NCBI RefSeq assembly: GCF_020662345.1 | Contig: NZ_VMOA01000006.1 | Span: 62,001 to 126,000 of the forward strand | DNA from: Methylobacterium sp. W2 | GTDB lineage: Bacteria; Pseudomonadota; Alphaproteobacteria; Rhizobiales; Beijerinckiaceae | Reading direction: 5' to 3' | Length of the DNA stretch: 64,000 bases | Shown here: one piece after another, positions 52,071-60,904 of the stretch | Layout: every line of letters begins with the position of its first letter | Numbering within the stretch: position 1 is the stretch's first letter | Position numbers and translations under genes: made by a program | The notes under the pieces: generated by a model | What the model was told of the DNA's origin: nothing | The model's input: only the letters and a program-made list of their open reading frames with translations | Databases searched by the model: none

Positions 52071-52847
52071 ATGCACGGGGTCGACGCCATCAACGCGACA
52101 GGGACGACGGGATCGGGCGCGGATGCGCGCCGTAACCGCGCCCATGCGCGGGCTCGCAACCACAGCACGCAGGTGCGCTACCTACGTCGTCTCATTCCCC
52201 TCTCGGCCGGAGCCGCGATCGCTGCCCTCGCCGTGGTGACGCTGTTCAACCCGTTCGGCAGTGTCCTGCCGGCCGTCACCATGGGGCCGGTCACCCTGTC
52301 GGGCACCAAGGTGAAGATGGAGAACCCGCGCCTTTCCGGTTTCCGGAAGGACAACCGGGGCTACGAGGTCATCGCCACGGCCGCCTTCCAGGATGTGCGC
52401 AAGCCGACGCTGATCGAACTCCAGGCCATGAAGGGCCATCTCGTCACTGACGATTCGGGTGGGCTCGCCCATATGGAGGCCGCCGCCGGCCTCTTCGATT
52501 CGGCACGCGAGACCCTGTCCCTCGAACGTGACATCAAGTTGTGGACCGACAAGGGCGAGGACATCCGCCTCCAGACCGCCGCCATCGATTTCAAGGCCGG
52601 GACGGTGAAGTCCGACCAGGTCGTCACCGTGACGCTTCCCACGGGCACGGTCGTGTCCGATGGCCTCGACATGGTCGATAACGGCCGCGTTATCTCCTTC
52701 ATCGGCAACGTGCACGCGGTGTTCCACGGATCGGACAAGGCCGAGGAACGGACCGTCGAATCCAAATCCGAGACCAAGCCCGACGTGAAATCGCCGCGCA
52801 TCCTCACCTCCGCCGCCGAGCCGCGGGACGGGGAGGCGCGCCGGTGA
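52071..52847 (+). CDS. lptC: LPS export protein LptC
   Basis: 258 residues. A single N-terminal transmembrane helix (IPLSAGAAIAALAVVTLFNP) anchors a periplasmic beta-jellyroll with GFRKDNRGYEVIATAAFQDV and LFDSARETLSLERDIKLWTD. It links the LptBFG ATPase complex to LptA. Its TGA overlaps the lptA start by four bases. First gene of the lptCAB operon. Confidence 0.92.
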   Translation: MHGVDAINATGTTGSGADARRNRAHARARNHSTQVRYLRRLIPLSAGAAIAALAVVTLFNPFGSVLPAVTMGPVTLSGTKVKMENPRLSGFRKDNRGYEVIATAAFQDVRKPTLIELQAMKGHLVTDDSGGLAHMEAAAGLFDSARETLSLERDIKLWTDKGEDIRLQTAAIDFKAGTVKSDQVVTVTLPTGTVVSDGLDMVDNGRVISFIGNVHAVFHGSDKAEERTVESKSETKPDVKSPRILTSAAEPRDGEARR

Positions 52848-53584
52848 TTCGCTCCACGCTGGTCTCCGCCCTCGCCCTCTGCTGCCTCCTCGCAGCGGGG
52901 AGCGCAATGGCGCAGATCCCCGCCGGCATCGCTCCGGCGGCCGCCGCGAAGGCGAACAAGCCGACCGCTCCGGGAAGCACCTTCGGCGCCAGCGGCGGCA
53001 AGGAACCCGTGAAGATCGACGCGGACCGGCTCGACGTGTTTGACCGCGAGAACAAGGCGATTTTCGCCGGTAACGTCGTGGCCGTGCAGGGCGACAGCAC
53101 CATCCGCTGCTCGACGATGACGGTGCATTACAAGCGCGGCAAGGACGCCAAGCCCGGCGCCCCCCCGCCCGCTGCCGATGCCGCCAAGTCACCCGCAGGA
53201 ATGGCGGAAAACGGCATCCAGAAGGTGGAATGCGCCGGCCCCGTCACCGTGGTTCAGAACGACCAGGTCGCCACCGGCGACAATGCCGTGTTTGACCAAG
53301 AGGCCAAGCGCATCGTGCTCACCGGCAATGTCGTACTGAGCCAATGCCAGAACGTCACCCGGGGCAGTCGCCTCGTCTACGACATGAATACCGGCCGGGC
53401 GAACATGGACCCGGTCGCCGGCGGCCGCGTCTCGGCGATGTTCATGCCGCAGAAGGAGGAGGCCGCCAAGGGCGGGGCCAAGGGGTGTGCCCAACCGGCG
53501 AGCGCTGCGGGCAAGCCCGCGCCAAAACCTTCCGAGGCCGGCGCGGACAAGCCCGCTACGAAGCCGAGAGCGCAGGCCAATTGA
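52844..53584 (+). CDS. lptA: LPS export periplasmic bridge protein LptA
   Basis: 246 residues, GTG start overlapping lptC (GTGA). Signal peptide [18 protein letters not shown], then the OstA-like domain: [20 protein letters not shown] and [20 protein letters not shown], then [21 protein letters not shown] Pro/Ala/Lys-rich tail ends the protein. It forms the periplasmic bridge that carries LPS to the outer membrane. Confidence 0.93.
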   Translation: MIRSTLVSALALCCLLAAGSAMAQIPAGIAPAAAAKANKPTAPGSTFGASGGKEPVKIDADRLDVFDRENKAIFAGNVVAVQGDSTIRCSTMTVHYKRGKDAKPGAPPPAADAAKSPAGMAENGIQKVECAGPVTVVQNDQVATGDNAVFDQEAKRIVLTGNVVLSQCQNVTRGSRLVYDMNTGRANMDPVAGGRVSAMFMPQKEEAAKGGAKGCAQPASAAGKPAPKPSEAGADKPATKPRAQAN

Positions 53585-54474
53585 CCTCCGCCCTGCAAGT
53601 GGCCCCCGCGCCAGACCCGATCAGCGCGCGGATCGCCGGTGCCGCTCCTGATGGAGCCGTACGCGCGCCCTCTCTCCTGTCGCGCCTCTTTCGTCGCGGC
53701 AAGGGGCGGGCGGCAGGTGGCGAGGTGGGCCTGTCCGGGACTGGCGGCGGTCCGGGCATCCTCCACGTGGAGGGCCTGCGCAAGAGCTACGGCGCGCGCA
53801 CCGTGGTGCACGAGGCCGGATTGACCGTGCGCAACGGCGAGGCGGTGGGGCTGCTGGGCCCCAACGGTGCGGGCAAGACCACGATCTTCTACATGATCAC
53901 CGGCCTCGTCTCGGCGGATCGCGGCTCGATCAGCCTCGACGGGCTGCCGATCACCCACCTGCCGATGTATCAGCGCGCGCGCCTCGGCATCGGCTACTTG
54001 CCGCAGGAAGCCTCGATCTTCCGCGGCCTGTCGGTGGAGGACAACATCCGCGCCGTGCTCGAAGTGGTGGAGCCCAGCCGCAAGGAACGCGATCGCAAGC
54101 TCGATTCGTTGCTTGAAGAATTCGACATCGCGCGCCTGCGCAAGGCGCCCTCGATCGCACTGTCGGGCGGTGAGCGCCGGCGCTGCGAGATCGCCCGCGC
54201 CCTGGCGACCTCGCCGAGCTTCATGCTGCTCGACGAGCCCTTCGCGGGCATCGACCCCATCGCGGTGGGCGACATCCAGGATCTGGTGAAACACCTGAAG
54301 CAGCGCGGCATCGGCGTGCTCATCACCGATCACAACGTGCGCGAGACCCTGGGCCTCATCGACCGGGCCTACATTGCCCATTCCGGCCGCATCCTCACCG
54401 AGGGCACGCCGGAGGAGATCGTCGCCAACGAGGACGCGCGGCGGCTCTATCTCGGCGAGGGGTTCCGGCTCTAA
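53581..54474 (+). CDS. lptB: LPS export ABC transporter ATPase LptB
   Basis: 297 residues from TTG 53581, overlapping the lptA stop in TTGA; GTG 53599 is an alternative. An unusual 50-residue N-terminal extension precedes the ABC core. Walker [10 protein letters not shown], signature LSGGERRR, Walker [14 protein letters not shown] and H-loop LITDHNVRE are all present, with the LptB C-terminal [18 protein letters not shown]. It powers LPS extraction from the inner membrane. Confidence 0.96.
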   Translation: MTSALQVAPAPDPISARIAGAAPDGAVRAPSLLSRLFRRGKGRAAGGEVGLSGTGGGPGILHVEGLRKSYGARTVVHEAGLTVRNGEAVGLLGPNGAGKTTIFYMITGLVSADRGSISLDGLPITHLPMYQRARLGIGYLPQEASIFRGLSVEDNIRAVLEVVEPSRKERDRKLDSLLEEFDIARLRKAPSIALSGGERRRCEIARALATSPSFMLLDEPFAGIDPIAVGDIQDLVKHLKQRGIGVLITDHNVRETLGLIDRAYIAHSGRILTEGTPEEIVANEDARRLYLGEGFRL

Positions 54475-54918
54475 GCCGCAGGCCCGATCCGAACCCGCGA
54501 ATCACGTTCAGGCCCGCGCTGCCCGCACCGTCGCGACCGTGGAGGATCGTCCGGTCATGGCCGGATCTCCCATCGTCTGCCTAAATTCTCGCCGCGCCTG
54601 ATGACGACCAAAAAATGCATGCGTTTTGTGCATGCTTTCGGGTTGGCCTGCCGCTCGCATCTAAAACGGGAGAATTTGATTTCTCTTTGGTGCGAGGCAG
54701 TTGCGTGCCTATCAATCCCTTTCGGCCACCCTGGGGGACGGCCGGACTGATGTTGCGTTGCAACAAGGGAGTGGAAATCGGAAGCATCGCACTTTGACGG
54801 CGGCGCAAGATGGCGATAGACCTATGCGAAGATAAAAAGAAGCAACATTCATGCCGAGCGGCGTCGGGTTCTGTTCGCGCCTTCGGCTGGGCTCACCTGA
54901 AGGCGTCGGGGCAACACC
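54475..54918. other. lptB-rpoN intergenic region
   Basis: No gene. A possible promoter for rpoN has TTGACG (54794-54799) with a weak -10 around 54816-54822. A self-complementary GCATGC pair lies near 54616-54636. I checked for a sigma-54 promoter that would allow autoregulation; the closest (TTGGTGCGAGGCAGTTGCG near 54689) has the wrong spacing. Confidence 0.35.
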
Positions 54919-56466
54919 ATGAGCTTGCTGCAGCGACTGGAAATGCGTCAGGGCCAAGCCCTGGTGATGACGCCACAGCTTCTCCAGGCGATCAAGCTTC
55001 TTCAGCTCTCCCAGATCGATCTCGCCACCTATGTGGATGCCGAATTGGAGCGCAATCCGCTCCTGGAACGCGTCGAGGGCGAGCCGGATGGTGACCGCGC
55101 GAACCCGGAGGCGGCCCCGGAGGCCTCGGGCGACGGGGATAGCGAGTTCGACTCGGCCGAGCCCGACAATTGGATGTCGACCGAACTCACGGCCAGCAGC
55201 GCCGAGATGGAAAGCGTCCTCGACACCCGCCTCGACAACGTCTTTGCCGACGAGAATCCGAGCCATGCCCGCGAGGCGGCCTCGGGCGACATGCTCACCC
55301 TGACCCCGGCGCCCTACGGCAATACCGGTGGCAGCTTCGACGGCGAGGCGCCGGATTTCGAGGCCACCCTGACCTCGGAAGTCTCCCTGCGCGAGCATCT
55401 CAGCGCGCAACTCGACCTCGCCACCCGCGATCCCGGTGACCGGCTGATCGCCGGCTTCCTCATCGATGCGGTGGACGATGCCGGCTACATGCGCGAATCC
55501 ATCGACGAGGTAGCCGAGCGCCTCGGCGCCAGCCTCGATTCCGTGGCGCGGGTGCTCAAGCTGATCCAGACCTTCGATCCGCCGGGCATCGCCGCCCGCG
55601 ATCTCGCCGAATGTCTGAGCCTGCAGCTGCGTGAGCGCGACCGGTTCGATCCGGCGATGCAGTCCCTGGTCTCCCGTCTCGACCTCGTGGCCAAGCGCGA
55701 CTTCCCGAGTCTGCGCCGGCTCTGCGGCGTCGACGACGAGGATCTCGTCGACATGCTGGCCGAACTTCGCCGCCTCGACCCGAAGCCCGGCCGGGCCTTC
55801 GGCTCGCGCGCCGTGGAGGTGCTGATCCCCGACGTGTTCGTGCGGGCGGCCTCCGACGGATCGTGGCTGGTGGAGCTCAACGCCGAGGCGCTGCCGCGCG
55901 TGCTGGTGAACCAGAGCTACTATGCGCGCGTCTCGCGCGGAGCGGCGGCAGAGGGCGACAAGGCGTTCCTGTCCGAGTGCCTGCAGACCGCCAATTGGCT
56001 CACCCGCAGCCTGGAGCAGCGGGCGCGCACCATCCTCAAGGTCGCCTCCGAGATCGTCCGCCAGCAGGACGCCTTTTTCGTGAACGGCGTGGCGCACCTG
56101 CGCCCCCTCAACCTCAAGACGGTCGCCGAGGCTATCGGGATGCACGAATCCACCGTGTCGCGGGTCACCTCCAACAAATCCATCGGCACCAGCCGAGGCA
56201 CCCTGGAGATGAAGTATTTCTTCACCGCCGCCATTCCGGGGGCGGCGGGCACGGCCTCGCATTCCTCCGAGGCCGTACGCCACCGCATCAAGCAGCTTGT
56301 GGACGGCGAGGCGACCGGCGACGTGCTCTCGGACGACGCCCTGGTGCAGAAGCTCCGCGACGAGGGCATCGACATCGCCCGCCGCACCGTGGCGAAATAC
56401 CGGGAATCCCTGCGCATCCCCTCATCAATCGAGCGCCGCCGCGAGCATTTCGCCTACGCCCGCTGA
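54919..56466 (+). CDS. rpoN: RNA polymerase sigma-54 factor RpoN
   Basis: 515 residues. Region I is Gln/Leu-rich (MRQGQALVMTPQLLQAIKLL), an acidic region II follows, then the core-binding domain and the -12 helix-turn-helix (LKTVAEAIGMHESTVSRVTS). The RpoN box ARRTVAKYRE is at 487-496 near the end, where it reads the -24 element. It directs transcription needing bEBP activators. It starts the conserved rpoN-hpf-ptsN block. Confidence 0.98.
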   Translation: MSLLQRLEMRQGQALVMTPQLLQAIKLLQLSQIDLATYVDAELERNPLLERVEGEPDGDRANPEAAPEASGDGDSEFDSAEPDNWMSTELTASSAEMESVLDTRLDNVFADENPSHAREAASGDMLTLTPAPYGNTGGSFDGEAPDFEATLTSEVSLREHLSAQLDLATRDPGDRLIAGFLIDAVDDAGYMRESIDEVAERLGASLDSVARVLKLIQTFDPPGIAARDLAECLSLQLRERDRFDPAMQSLVSRLDLVAKRDFPSLRRLCGVDDEDLVDMLAELRRLDPKPGRAFGSRAVEVLIPDVFVRAASDGSWLVELNAEALPRVLVNQSYYARVSRGAAAEGDKAFLSECLQTANWLTRSLEQRARTILKVASEIVRQQDAFFVNGVAHLRPLNLKTVAEAIGMHESTVSRVTSNKSIGTSRGTLEMKYFFTAAIPGAAGTASHSSEAVRHRIKQLVDGEATGDVLSDDALVQKLRDEGIDIARRTVAKYRESLRIPSSIERRREHFAYAR

Positions 56467-56623
56467 GGGCGGGTGTGTTCTGCGGATGAGGTGTGCCCAT
56501 AGCCGGACGCTTCAGGCCCTCCCGCCTGTCACCTCTCGTGCCAAGCCGGCTCGCCATTCCGTTGACTTCTCTTCCCAGGGCTCCTTTACTTGTCTGCCGA
56601 ACGCAACAAGAACCGGAGGATAC

Positions 56624-57235
56624 ATGGGGTCATTGCGCGTCACAGGCCACGGCCTGGACCTCGGCGAAGCCCTTCGCGGGCGTGTCGAAGAGCGAATGGC
56701 CGCCACCTTGTCGAAATATCTCGACAGCCACATGAACGGCACCTGCTCCGGCCATGTGACGCTTCGACGGGATGGGACGGCCTACCGTACCGATTGCGTG
56801 CTTCACCTCGTCTCGGGCCTCACGCTCGAAGCGTCCGCCGCCTCACACGACGCGCATTCGAGCTTCGAGCAGACGGCGGACAAGCTCGAGAAGCGCCTGA
56901 GGCGCTATAAGCATCGGCTCAAGGATCATGGCGCGGCCCTGCATGAGGGCGCCACCGTCCAGGCGGCCTACGCCGTCTTCGCTGCGCCGAGCGATGCGGA
57001 GGAGGACGTTATCGATGACGACCTCGCCGAGGACGAAGAGGCTCACCCGCCCGTGGTCGCCGAGAGCACCAGGGCGCTCAAGCGCCATTCGGTGAGCGAG
57101 GCTGTCACCGCTCTCGATCTCACGGGTGCCCCGGTGATCGTGTTCGTTCACGCTGGTACCGGCCGCATCAACGTCGTATACCGCCGTAGTGACGGAGCGA
57201 TCGGTTGGGTGGACCCGCCGGAGGCGGCAGCTTAA
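56624..57235 (+). CDS. hpf: Ribosome hibernation promoting factor, long form
   Basis: 203 residues. The N-terminal domain LRVTGHGLDLGEALRGRVEE and the sequence AHSSFEQTADKLEKRLRRYK are the ribosome-binding part; the C-terminal domain (about 145-203, APVIVFVHAGTGRINVVYRR) dimerises and allows 100S formation. The perfect GGAGGA ribosome-binding site precedes ATG 56624. Often called the sigma-54 modulation protein in older annotation. Confidence 0.96.
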   Translation: MGSLRVTGHGLDLGEALRGRVEERMAATLSKYLDSHMNGTCSGHVTLRRDGTAYRTDCVLHLVSGLTLEASAASHDAHSSFEQTADKLEKRLRRYKHRLKDHGAALHEGATVQAAYAVFAAPSDAEEDVIDDDLAEDEEAHPPVVAESTRALKRHSVSEAVTALDLTGAPVIVFVHAGTGRINVVYRRSDGAIGWVDPPEAAA

Positions 57236-57274
57236 CGCGCTCTGCCGGCTGCGTGCCGACCATCGGCCGCCTCG

Positions 57275-57297
57275 GGATGCGTGGGAACCACGCATCC
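57275..57297 (+). promoter_or_regulatory. Hairpin between hpf and ptsN
   Basis: GGATGCGTGG (57275-57284) and CCACGCATCC (57288-57297) form a perfect ten-base stem with a GAA loop, 40 bases after hpf. No T-tract. It may cut read-through into ptsN or stabilise the hpf mRNA. Confidence 0.5.
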
Positions 57298-57358
57298 GCA
57301 GCGCTAGTGTAGACGAGCGGGGGCCTGTGGGTCGCCGCCGATGGGGCGATGGTCCTTC

Positions 57359-57826
57359 ATGCCGATTCTGGAATTCCTCAGTCCGGATTCCGTGGTGACC
57401 TCTCTGCGCGCTCGCGCGAAGAAGCAGATCCTCCAGGAATTGAGCACCCATGCGGTGCGCCAGCTTCCCGCTCTCGACGAGCGTGAGGTGTTCGAGACTC
57501 TTATGCAGCGGGAGCGCCTCGGCTCCACGGGCATCGGCGACGGCGTCGCCATTCCCCATGGCAAGCTTCCGGGCCTCGACCGGCTGTTCGGCCTCGTCGC
57601 ACGGCTGGAGAAGCCGGTGGATTTCGAATCCCTCGACGGTCAGCCAATCGACATCGCCTTTCTCCTCCTCGCCCCGGAAGGTGCTGGCGCGGAGCATCTC
57701 AAGGCTCTGGCGCAAGTGGCGCGGCTCCTGCGCGAGCCGGGGGTTCTTGACCGGATACGGGCCGCTAGAGATGCCAGTGCCCTCTATGCGCTGCTGACCC
57801 AGCCTACGAAATCCGAGGCGGCATGA
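57359..57826 (+). CDS. ptsN: Nitrogen-PTS enzyme IIA
   Basis: 155 residues from ATG 57359. The phospho-acceptor His67 is in GVAIPHGKL, within ERLGSTGIGDGVAIPHGKLP. The family regulates K+ and nitrogen metabolism and receives phosphate from PtsO/PtsP. It follows hpf in the standard rpoN-hpf-ptsN order. Its stop overlaps the next start in ATGA. Confidence 0.97.
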   Translation: MPILEFLSPDSVVTSLRARAKKQILQELSTHAVRQLPALDEREVFETLMQRERLGSTGIGDGVAIPHGKLPGLDRLFGLVARLEKPVDFESLDGQPIDIAFLLLAPEGAGAEHLKALAQVARLLREPGVLDRIRAARDASALYALLTQPTKSEAA

Positions 57827-58164
57827 TCCCGATGGACGTGAAGGCGGAGCGGGCGCTGGTGGCGGCCGCGATGGCGGGACTTGTCCTGTCGCAGACGCCG
57901 GCGCTGGCCGACGTGACCTGCGCTCGCGACGTGCTCGTGGCCAACTCGATGCAGCGTCAGGCGATCGACCAGCTCGAGCAGGCGGATGGCGACGATTCCA
58001 ACCGCTGCCGGGTCTGGCGCCGCCACGTGGAAACCATGCGCCGGGTTGCCAGCGTCTACGGCCGCTGCCTGTCGGGGGCCGAGCGCGCCGCCAAGCTCGC
58101 CGAGGTGCAGACATCCGAGAAGGATTTCTCCGGCATCATCCGGACGCGCTGCCGCGGGCTGTAG
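57823..58164 (+). CDS. Exported small protein coupled to ptsN
   Basis: 113 residues, starting in an ATGA overlap with ptsN, so translationally coupled. Signal peptide ALVAAAMAGLVLSQTPALA, then four cysteines in VTCARDV, SNRCRVW, YGRCLSG and IRTRCRGL, compatible with two disulfides in a helical mature domain (QRQAIDQLEQADGDD). Periplasmic. No family recognised; the coupling to ptsN is what stands out. Confidence 0.75.
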   Translation: MIPMDVKAERALVAAAMAGLVLSQTPALADVTCARDVLVANSMQRQAIDQLEQADGDDSNRCRVWRRHVETMRRVASVYGRCLSGAERAAKLAEVQTSEKDFSGIIRTRCRGL

Positions 58165-58300
58165 ATCGTCTGCCCGAAAGGCCGGAACCGGTTTTCGGAC
58201 GAGCCGATGCGGTAAGGGTAGGGTGCGGCCGGCACACAGGCTGTTACGGCCAGTCGATTGACTCCGGCCCCTGGCGCTGGCTGTCCTCACCCGCGCCGCC

Positions 58301-59713
58301 ATGTTGTTCACCCGCCTCCCCGACGATCTGTTCAAGCCGTTGGCCTCGCCGAGCCGGGCCTTCAACGCGGCCCTGCTTCTGCATCTGCATGCCAGGGTGT
58401 TCGCCGAGACCACCGAACCCCTGCGCAAGAGTGAGCTGCTCGCCTCCATCGGTGATTTCTCCGTCGACTGGTCCCAGGGTGAGATCGCCGACGACGAGGC
58501 GACGCCGGTCGATCCGGTAGAGCGTCGCTCGGCGGTCTACCGGCGGCTTCTCGATGCCGGCTGGCTGGTGGAACGGCGCGAACGCTACGTGCCGGTGGTC
58601 GATTTCGATCCGGATGCCCGCCTCGTCATCGAAGAACTCGCCCGTCTCGACCGGGGTGAGACCCGCTCCTATGGCGGCGCGGTGCTGGAGGTGCTGGGCA
58701 GCCTGGAAAGCGCGGTGGCCAACCCGGCCGAACGCTCGGAGGCCCTGGTCAATGCGGCCAAGGCCTCGCGTGCCTTCCTCGGCCATCTGCGCAGCCTCGC
58801 CGGCTCCATGCGCAAGATCGAGGAGCGGATCCTGCGCGAGGAGGACCAGGGCGTCGCGTTCCGCCTCTATTTCGAGGAGTTCGTGGCGCGCCATCTTGTC
58901 AGCGACTACCGCACCCTGCACACCCGCCTGAACCCGTTCCGCTTCCGCTCCGGCATTGTCCGCGAGGCGGGCCGCGCCCTGCGCGACGATCTCACCCTCC
59001 GGGCCCTGGCCGAAGCGGGCCTGCGCGAGGGAAGGGCGCCCGACCTGTCCCTCGCCGAGCGGGCGGTGCGGGCGGATCTCGCCGAGATCCTGTCGATCTT
59101 CGAGGGGCTCGACCGGCATCTCGACGCCGTGGCCGACATCGTGGCACGCCTCGAGCGCCGGATCGCGGCGGCCCTGCGCTACACCGACCATCGCGATTCT
59201 GACCGGATCGAGCGTACCGCCGCAGCGTTGCGGGCGGTGGGCGCCGCCGAATGGTCGGAGACAGGTCCCTCCGCCGAGGTCTCGCTCCTACGTCCGCCCA
59301 TCGGCGAGCCGCATCTCTACACCCCCCGCATGCGGCGCGCGGCGATCCTGTCCGAGCCGCTGCCGGAGATCCATCTCGACCCGGCCATCGAGGCCTTCAT
59401 CCTGGCCAAGGACGCCTTCCGCCAGCGGGTGATGGTGACGCCGGAGCGCGTCATCGCCTTCGTCGAGCGCAAGCTCGGGGCGAGCCCCGCCATCCGGGGC
59501 TCCGAGATCGTGGTGGCGGATGTGGACGAATTCGTCGTGTTCCAGCGCCTGCGCGAGATCGACGTGCTGTTCGACGGCATCCTGACCACGCGCTACCGCC
59601 TCTCGCGGATCGCGGGCCGCGTCTCCAACGGCTGGCTCGACTGCCCGGATTTCCTGGTGGAGCGACGAAACTCGGCGGTCCACCCGGTATCGGTTCGTCA
59701 GCGCGGCGACTGA
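58301..59713 (+). CDS. jetA: Wadjet JetA-like kleisin subunit
   Basis: 470 residues, mostly helical and charged. The N-terminus (FTRLPDDLFKPLASPSRAFN) and the mid-region (RKIEERILREEDQGVAFRLY, EILSIFEGLDRHLDAVADI) match the JetA family that bridges the SMC (JetC) heads, as MukF/MksF does. The C-terminal winged-helix-like part has DPAIEAFILAKDAFRQRVMV. No catalytic motif, as expected for a kleisin. First gene of the locus; the 136-base upstream gap holds no gene but should hold the promoter. The call depends on resemblance and on the jetB and jetC neighbours. Confidence 0.85.
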   Translation: MLFTRLPDDLFKPLASPSRAFNAALLLHLHARVFAETTEPLRKSELLASIGDFSVDWSQGEIADDEATPVDPVERRSAVYRRLLDAGWLVERRERYVPVVDFDPDARLVIEELARLDRGETRSYGGAVLEVLGSLESAVANPAERSEALVNAAKASRAFLGHLRSLAGSMRKIEERILREEDQGVAFRLYFEEFVARHLVSDYRTLHTRLNPFRFRSGIVREAGRALRDDLTLRALAEAGLREGRAPDLSLAERAVRADLAEILSIFEGLDRHLDAVADIVARLERRIAAALRYTDHRDSDRIERTAAALRAVGAAEWSETGPSAEVSLLRPPIGEPHLYTPRMRRAAILSEPLPEIHLDPAIEAFILAKDAFRQRVMVTPERVIAFVERKLGASPAIRGSEIVVADVDEFVVFQRLREIDVLFDGILTTRYRLSRIAGRVSNGWLDCPDFLVERRNSAVHPVSVRQRGD

Positions 59714-59728
59714 GCGGAGACGAGTCCC

Positions 59729-59747
59729 CCCATCGGGCTACGATGGG
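59729..59747 (+). promoter_or_regulatory. Hairpin right after jetA
   Basis: CCCATCG (59729-59735), a GGCTA loop and CGATGGG (59741-59747) form an exact seven-base stem 15 bases after the jetA stop. It could attenuate transcription into the rest of the operon. Confidence 0.4.
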
Positions 59748-59779
59748 TGACGACACTGGAGTGCTGCCGGATCACATTG

Positions 59780-59887
59780 ATGTTTCCGGACTTGGCAGAT
59801 GTTGAAAGTAGGATCATGCTTCCTCAAGATCCGCCGAAGATGCGGGGCCTGCGGAAGCTGCAGGAATATCGGGAGATGCGCCGATGA
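59780..59887 (+). CDS. 35-codon ORF overlapping the next start (possible leader)
   Basis: ATG 59780 to TGA 59885-59887 encodes a short peptide with an acidic start (MFPDLADVES) and a basic, helical end (KMRGLRKLQEYREMRR). Its TGA overlaps the next ATG in ATGA, the coupling signature. An in-frame ATG at 59816 could give 23 residues. There is no convincing ribosome-binding site before 59780. It may be a leader that controls the 88-codon gene, or a peptide partner. Confidence 0.35.
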   Translation: MFPDLADVESRIMLPQDPPKMRGLRKLQEYREMRR

Positions 59888-60150
59888 CGTCCGGGAAATG
59901 CTTGATCAAGTCCGCCTGGATCGCGGTCGAGGTGGGCAAGGAGCGATCCGAGCGCGTGCTCGTGGTCGAGACCTACATCGCCGTCAGTCCGCTGGAACGG
60001 AACTTCGATCCCTCCCGCTACGACCGGGTCGTGGCGGAGGTCCAGCGCGTGCTTGCCGAGAACCCGTCCATCGACCGCGCCTCGATCCTGAGCATGCATC
60101 GTGACACCCAGTGCCTGTCGCTGTTCAAGGCGACGCAGCAAGCCGCGTGA
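59884..60150 (+). CDS. 88-residue unknown protein inside the Wadjet locus
   Basis: 88 residues: two strand-like stretches (KSAWIAVEVG and RVLVVETYIAVSP), then FDPSRYDRVVAEVQRVLAEN and SIDRASILSMHRDTQCLS, probably a small alpha-beta fold. It has no signal peptide or transmembrane helix and two cysteines. A GGGAGATG stretch provides a ribosome-binding site. It overlaps the 35-codon ORF by ATGA and lies 91 bases before jetB. Canonical Wadjet operons do not have a gene here, so it may be a locus-specific partner or an insertion. I do not recognise a family. Confidence 0.55.
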   Translation: MTSGKCLIKSAWIAVEVGKERSERVLVVETYIAVSPLERNFDPSRYDRVVAEVQRVLAENPSIDRASILSMHRDTQCLSLFKATQQAA

Positions 60151-60241
60151 GCGCCAGGCCTTTGTGAAACGACTGCGATCCGGGTAACGAGGCGCCACGG
60201 CGGGACTCGCGTTCCGCCTTGACGCTTCATGGATTGACGGG

Positions 60242-60877
60242 ATGATCGAGGCCTTCCGCGCCATTGTCGACGGCGACGAGCCTCCGCCTCCGGGGACGCG
60301 GGCACCGTCCGACGAGGATCTGACGCGGGCGCTCCAGGTGCTGCTCAAGAGCCAATGCGTTTATTCCGACACCCCCGGCATCGGGCGCTCCTATGAGATC
60401 GCCCGGCACTACGCGCCCTTCTTCAAGAGCTACTTTGCCTGCCTCGGATACGGGTTCGAAGTCTCGCCCCGCGACCAGATGGTGTTCCTGCGCGTGCCGC
60501 CGGACGGGGTGCGCCACGACGGCCAGGCCGAGCGCCTGCGCAAGGACGAGACCCTCGTCCTGCTCGCCCTGCGTCTCGCTTACGAGGAGGGGCTGCGCGC
60601 GCACCGCGTCACCACCGACGGCGTGGTGGAATGCACCACCGACGACATCGCCGAATCGATCCGCACCGCCGCCCGCAGCGAGGCGCCGGAGGAGGCGCGC
60701 CTCACCGAGATCCTCCGCCTCTTCGCCCGCAAGGGCGCCCTGCGCCTGGGCGAGCGCGACAAGGCCGAGAAGATCACGCCACTGATGCTGCTTCCCGGGA
60801 TCGCTGTGCTCTCCCCCGATGCCTGGATGGAACAGGTCCGCGCCTGGGCCGCGGCGCGCCTCGACGACGACGGCTGA
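60242..60877 (+). CDS. jetB: Wadjet JetB-like (DUF4194) subunit
   Basis: 211 residues. The core reads LTRALQVLLKSQCVYSDTPG and ARHYAPFFKSYFACLGYGFE, then QMVFLRVPPDGVRHDGQAER with RLRKDETLVLLALRLAYEEG, the DUF4194/MukE-like pattern of tandem winged helices. It binds the kleisin JetA and assists the SMC ring. It lies 27 bases upstream of jetC on the same strand. Confidence 0.9.
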   Translation: MIEAFRAIVDGDEPPPPGTRAPSDEDLTRALQVLLKSQCVYSDTPGIGRSYEIARHYAPFFKSYFACLGYGFEVSPRDQMVFLRVPPDGVRHDGQAERLRKDETLVLLALRLAYEEGLRAHRVTTDGVVECTTDDIAESIRTAARSEAPEEARLTEILRLFARKGALRLGERDKAEKITPLMLLPGIAVLSPDAWMEQVRAWAAARLDDDG

Positions 60878-60904
60878 AAGCGGGTCGCCGGGGCCGGCGA
60901 ACCG

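Noticed and set aside
54685..54710. Possible sigma-54 promoter upstream of rpoN
   Set aside because: GG and GC elements are about 12 bases apart instead of 10, so it does not fit the -24/-12 rule.
59799..60104. A 101-codon frame overlapping the 88-codon gene in the jetA-jetB gap
   Set aside because: It is rich in Arg and Gly like a shifted frame, and the overlapping 88-codon frame has better protein character and a ribosome-binding site.
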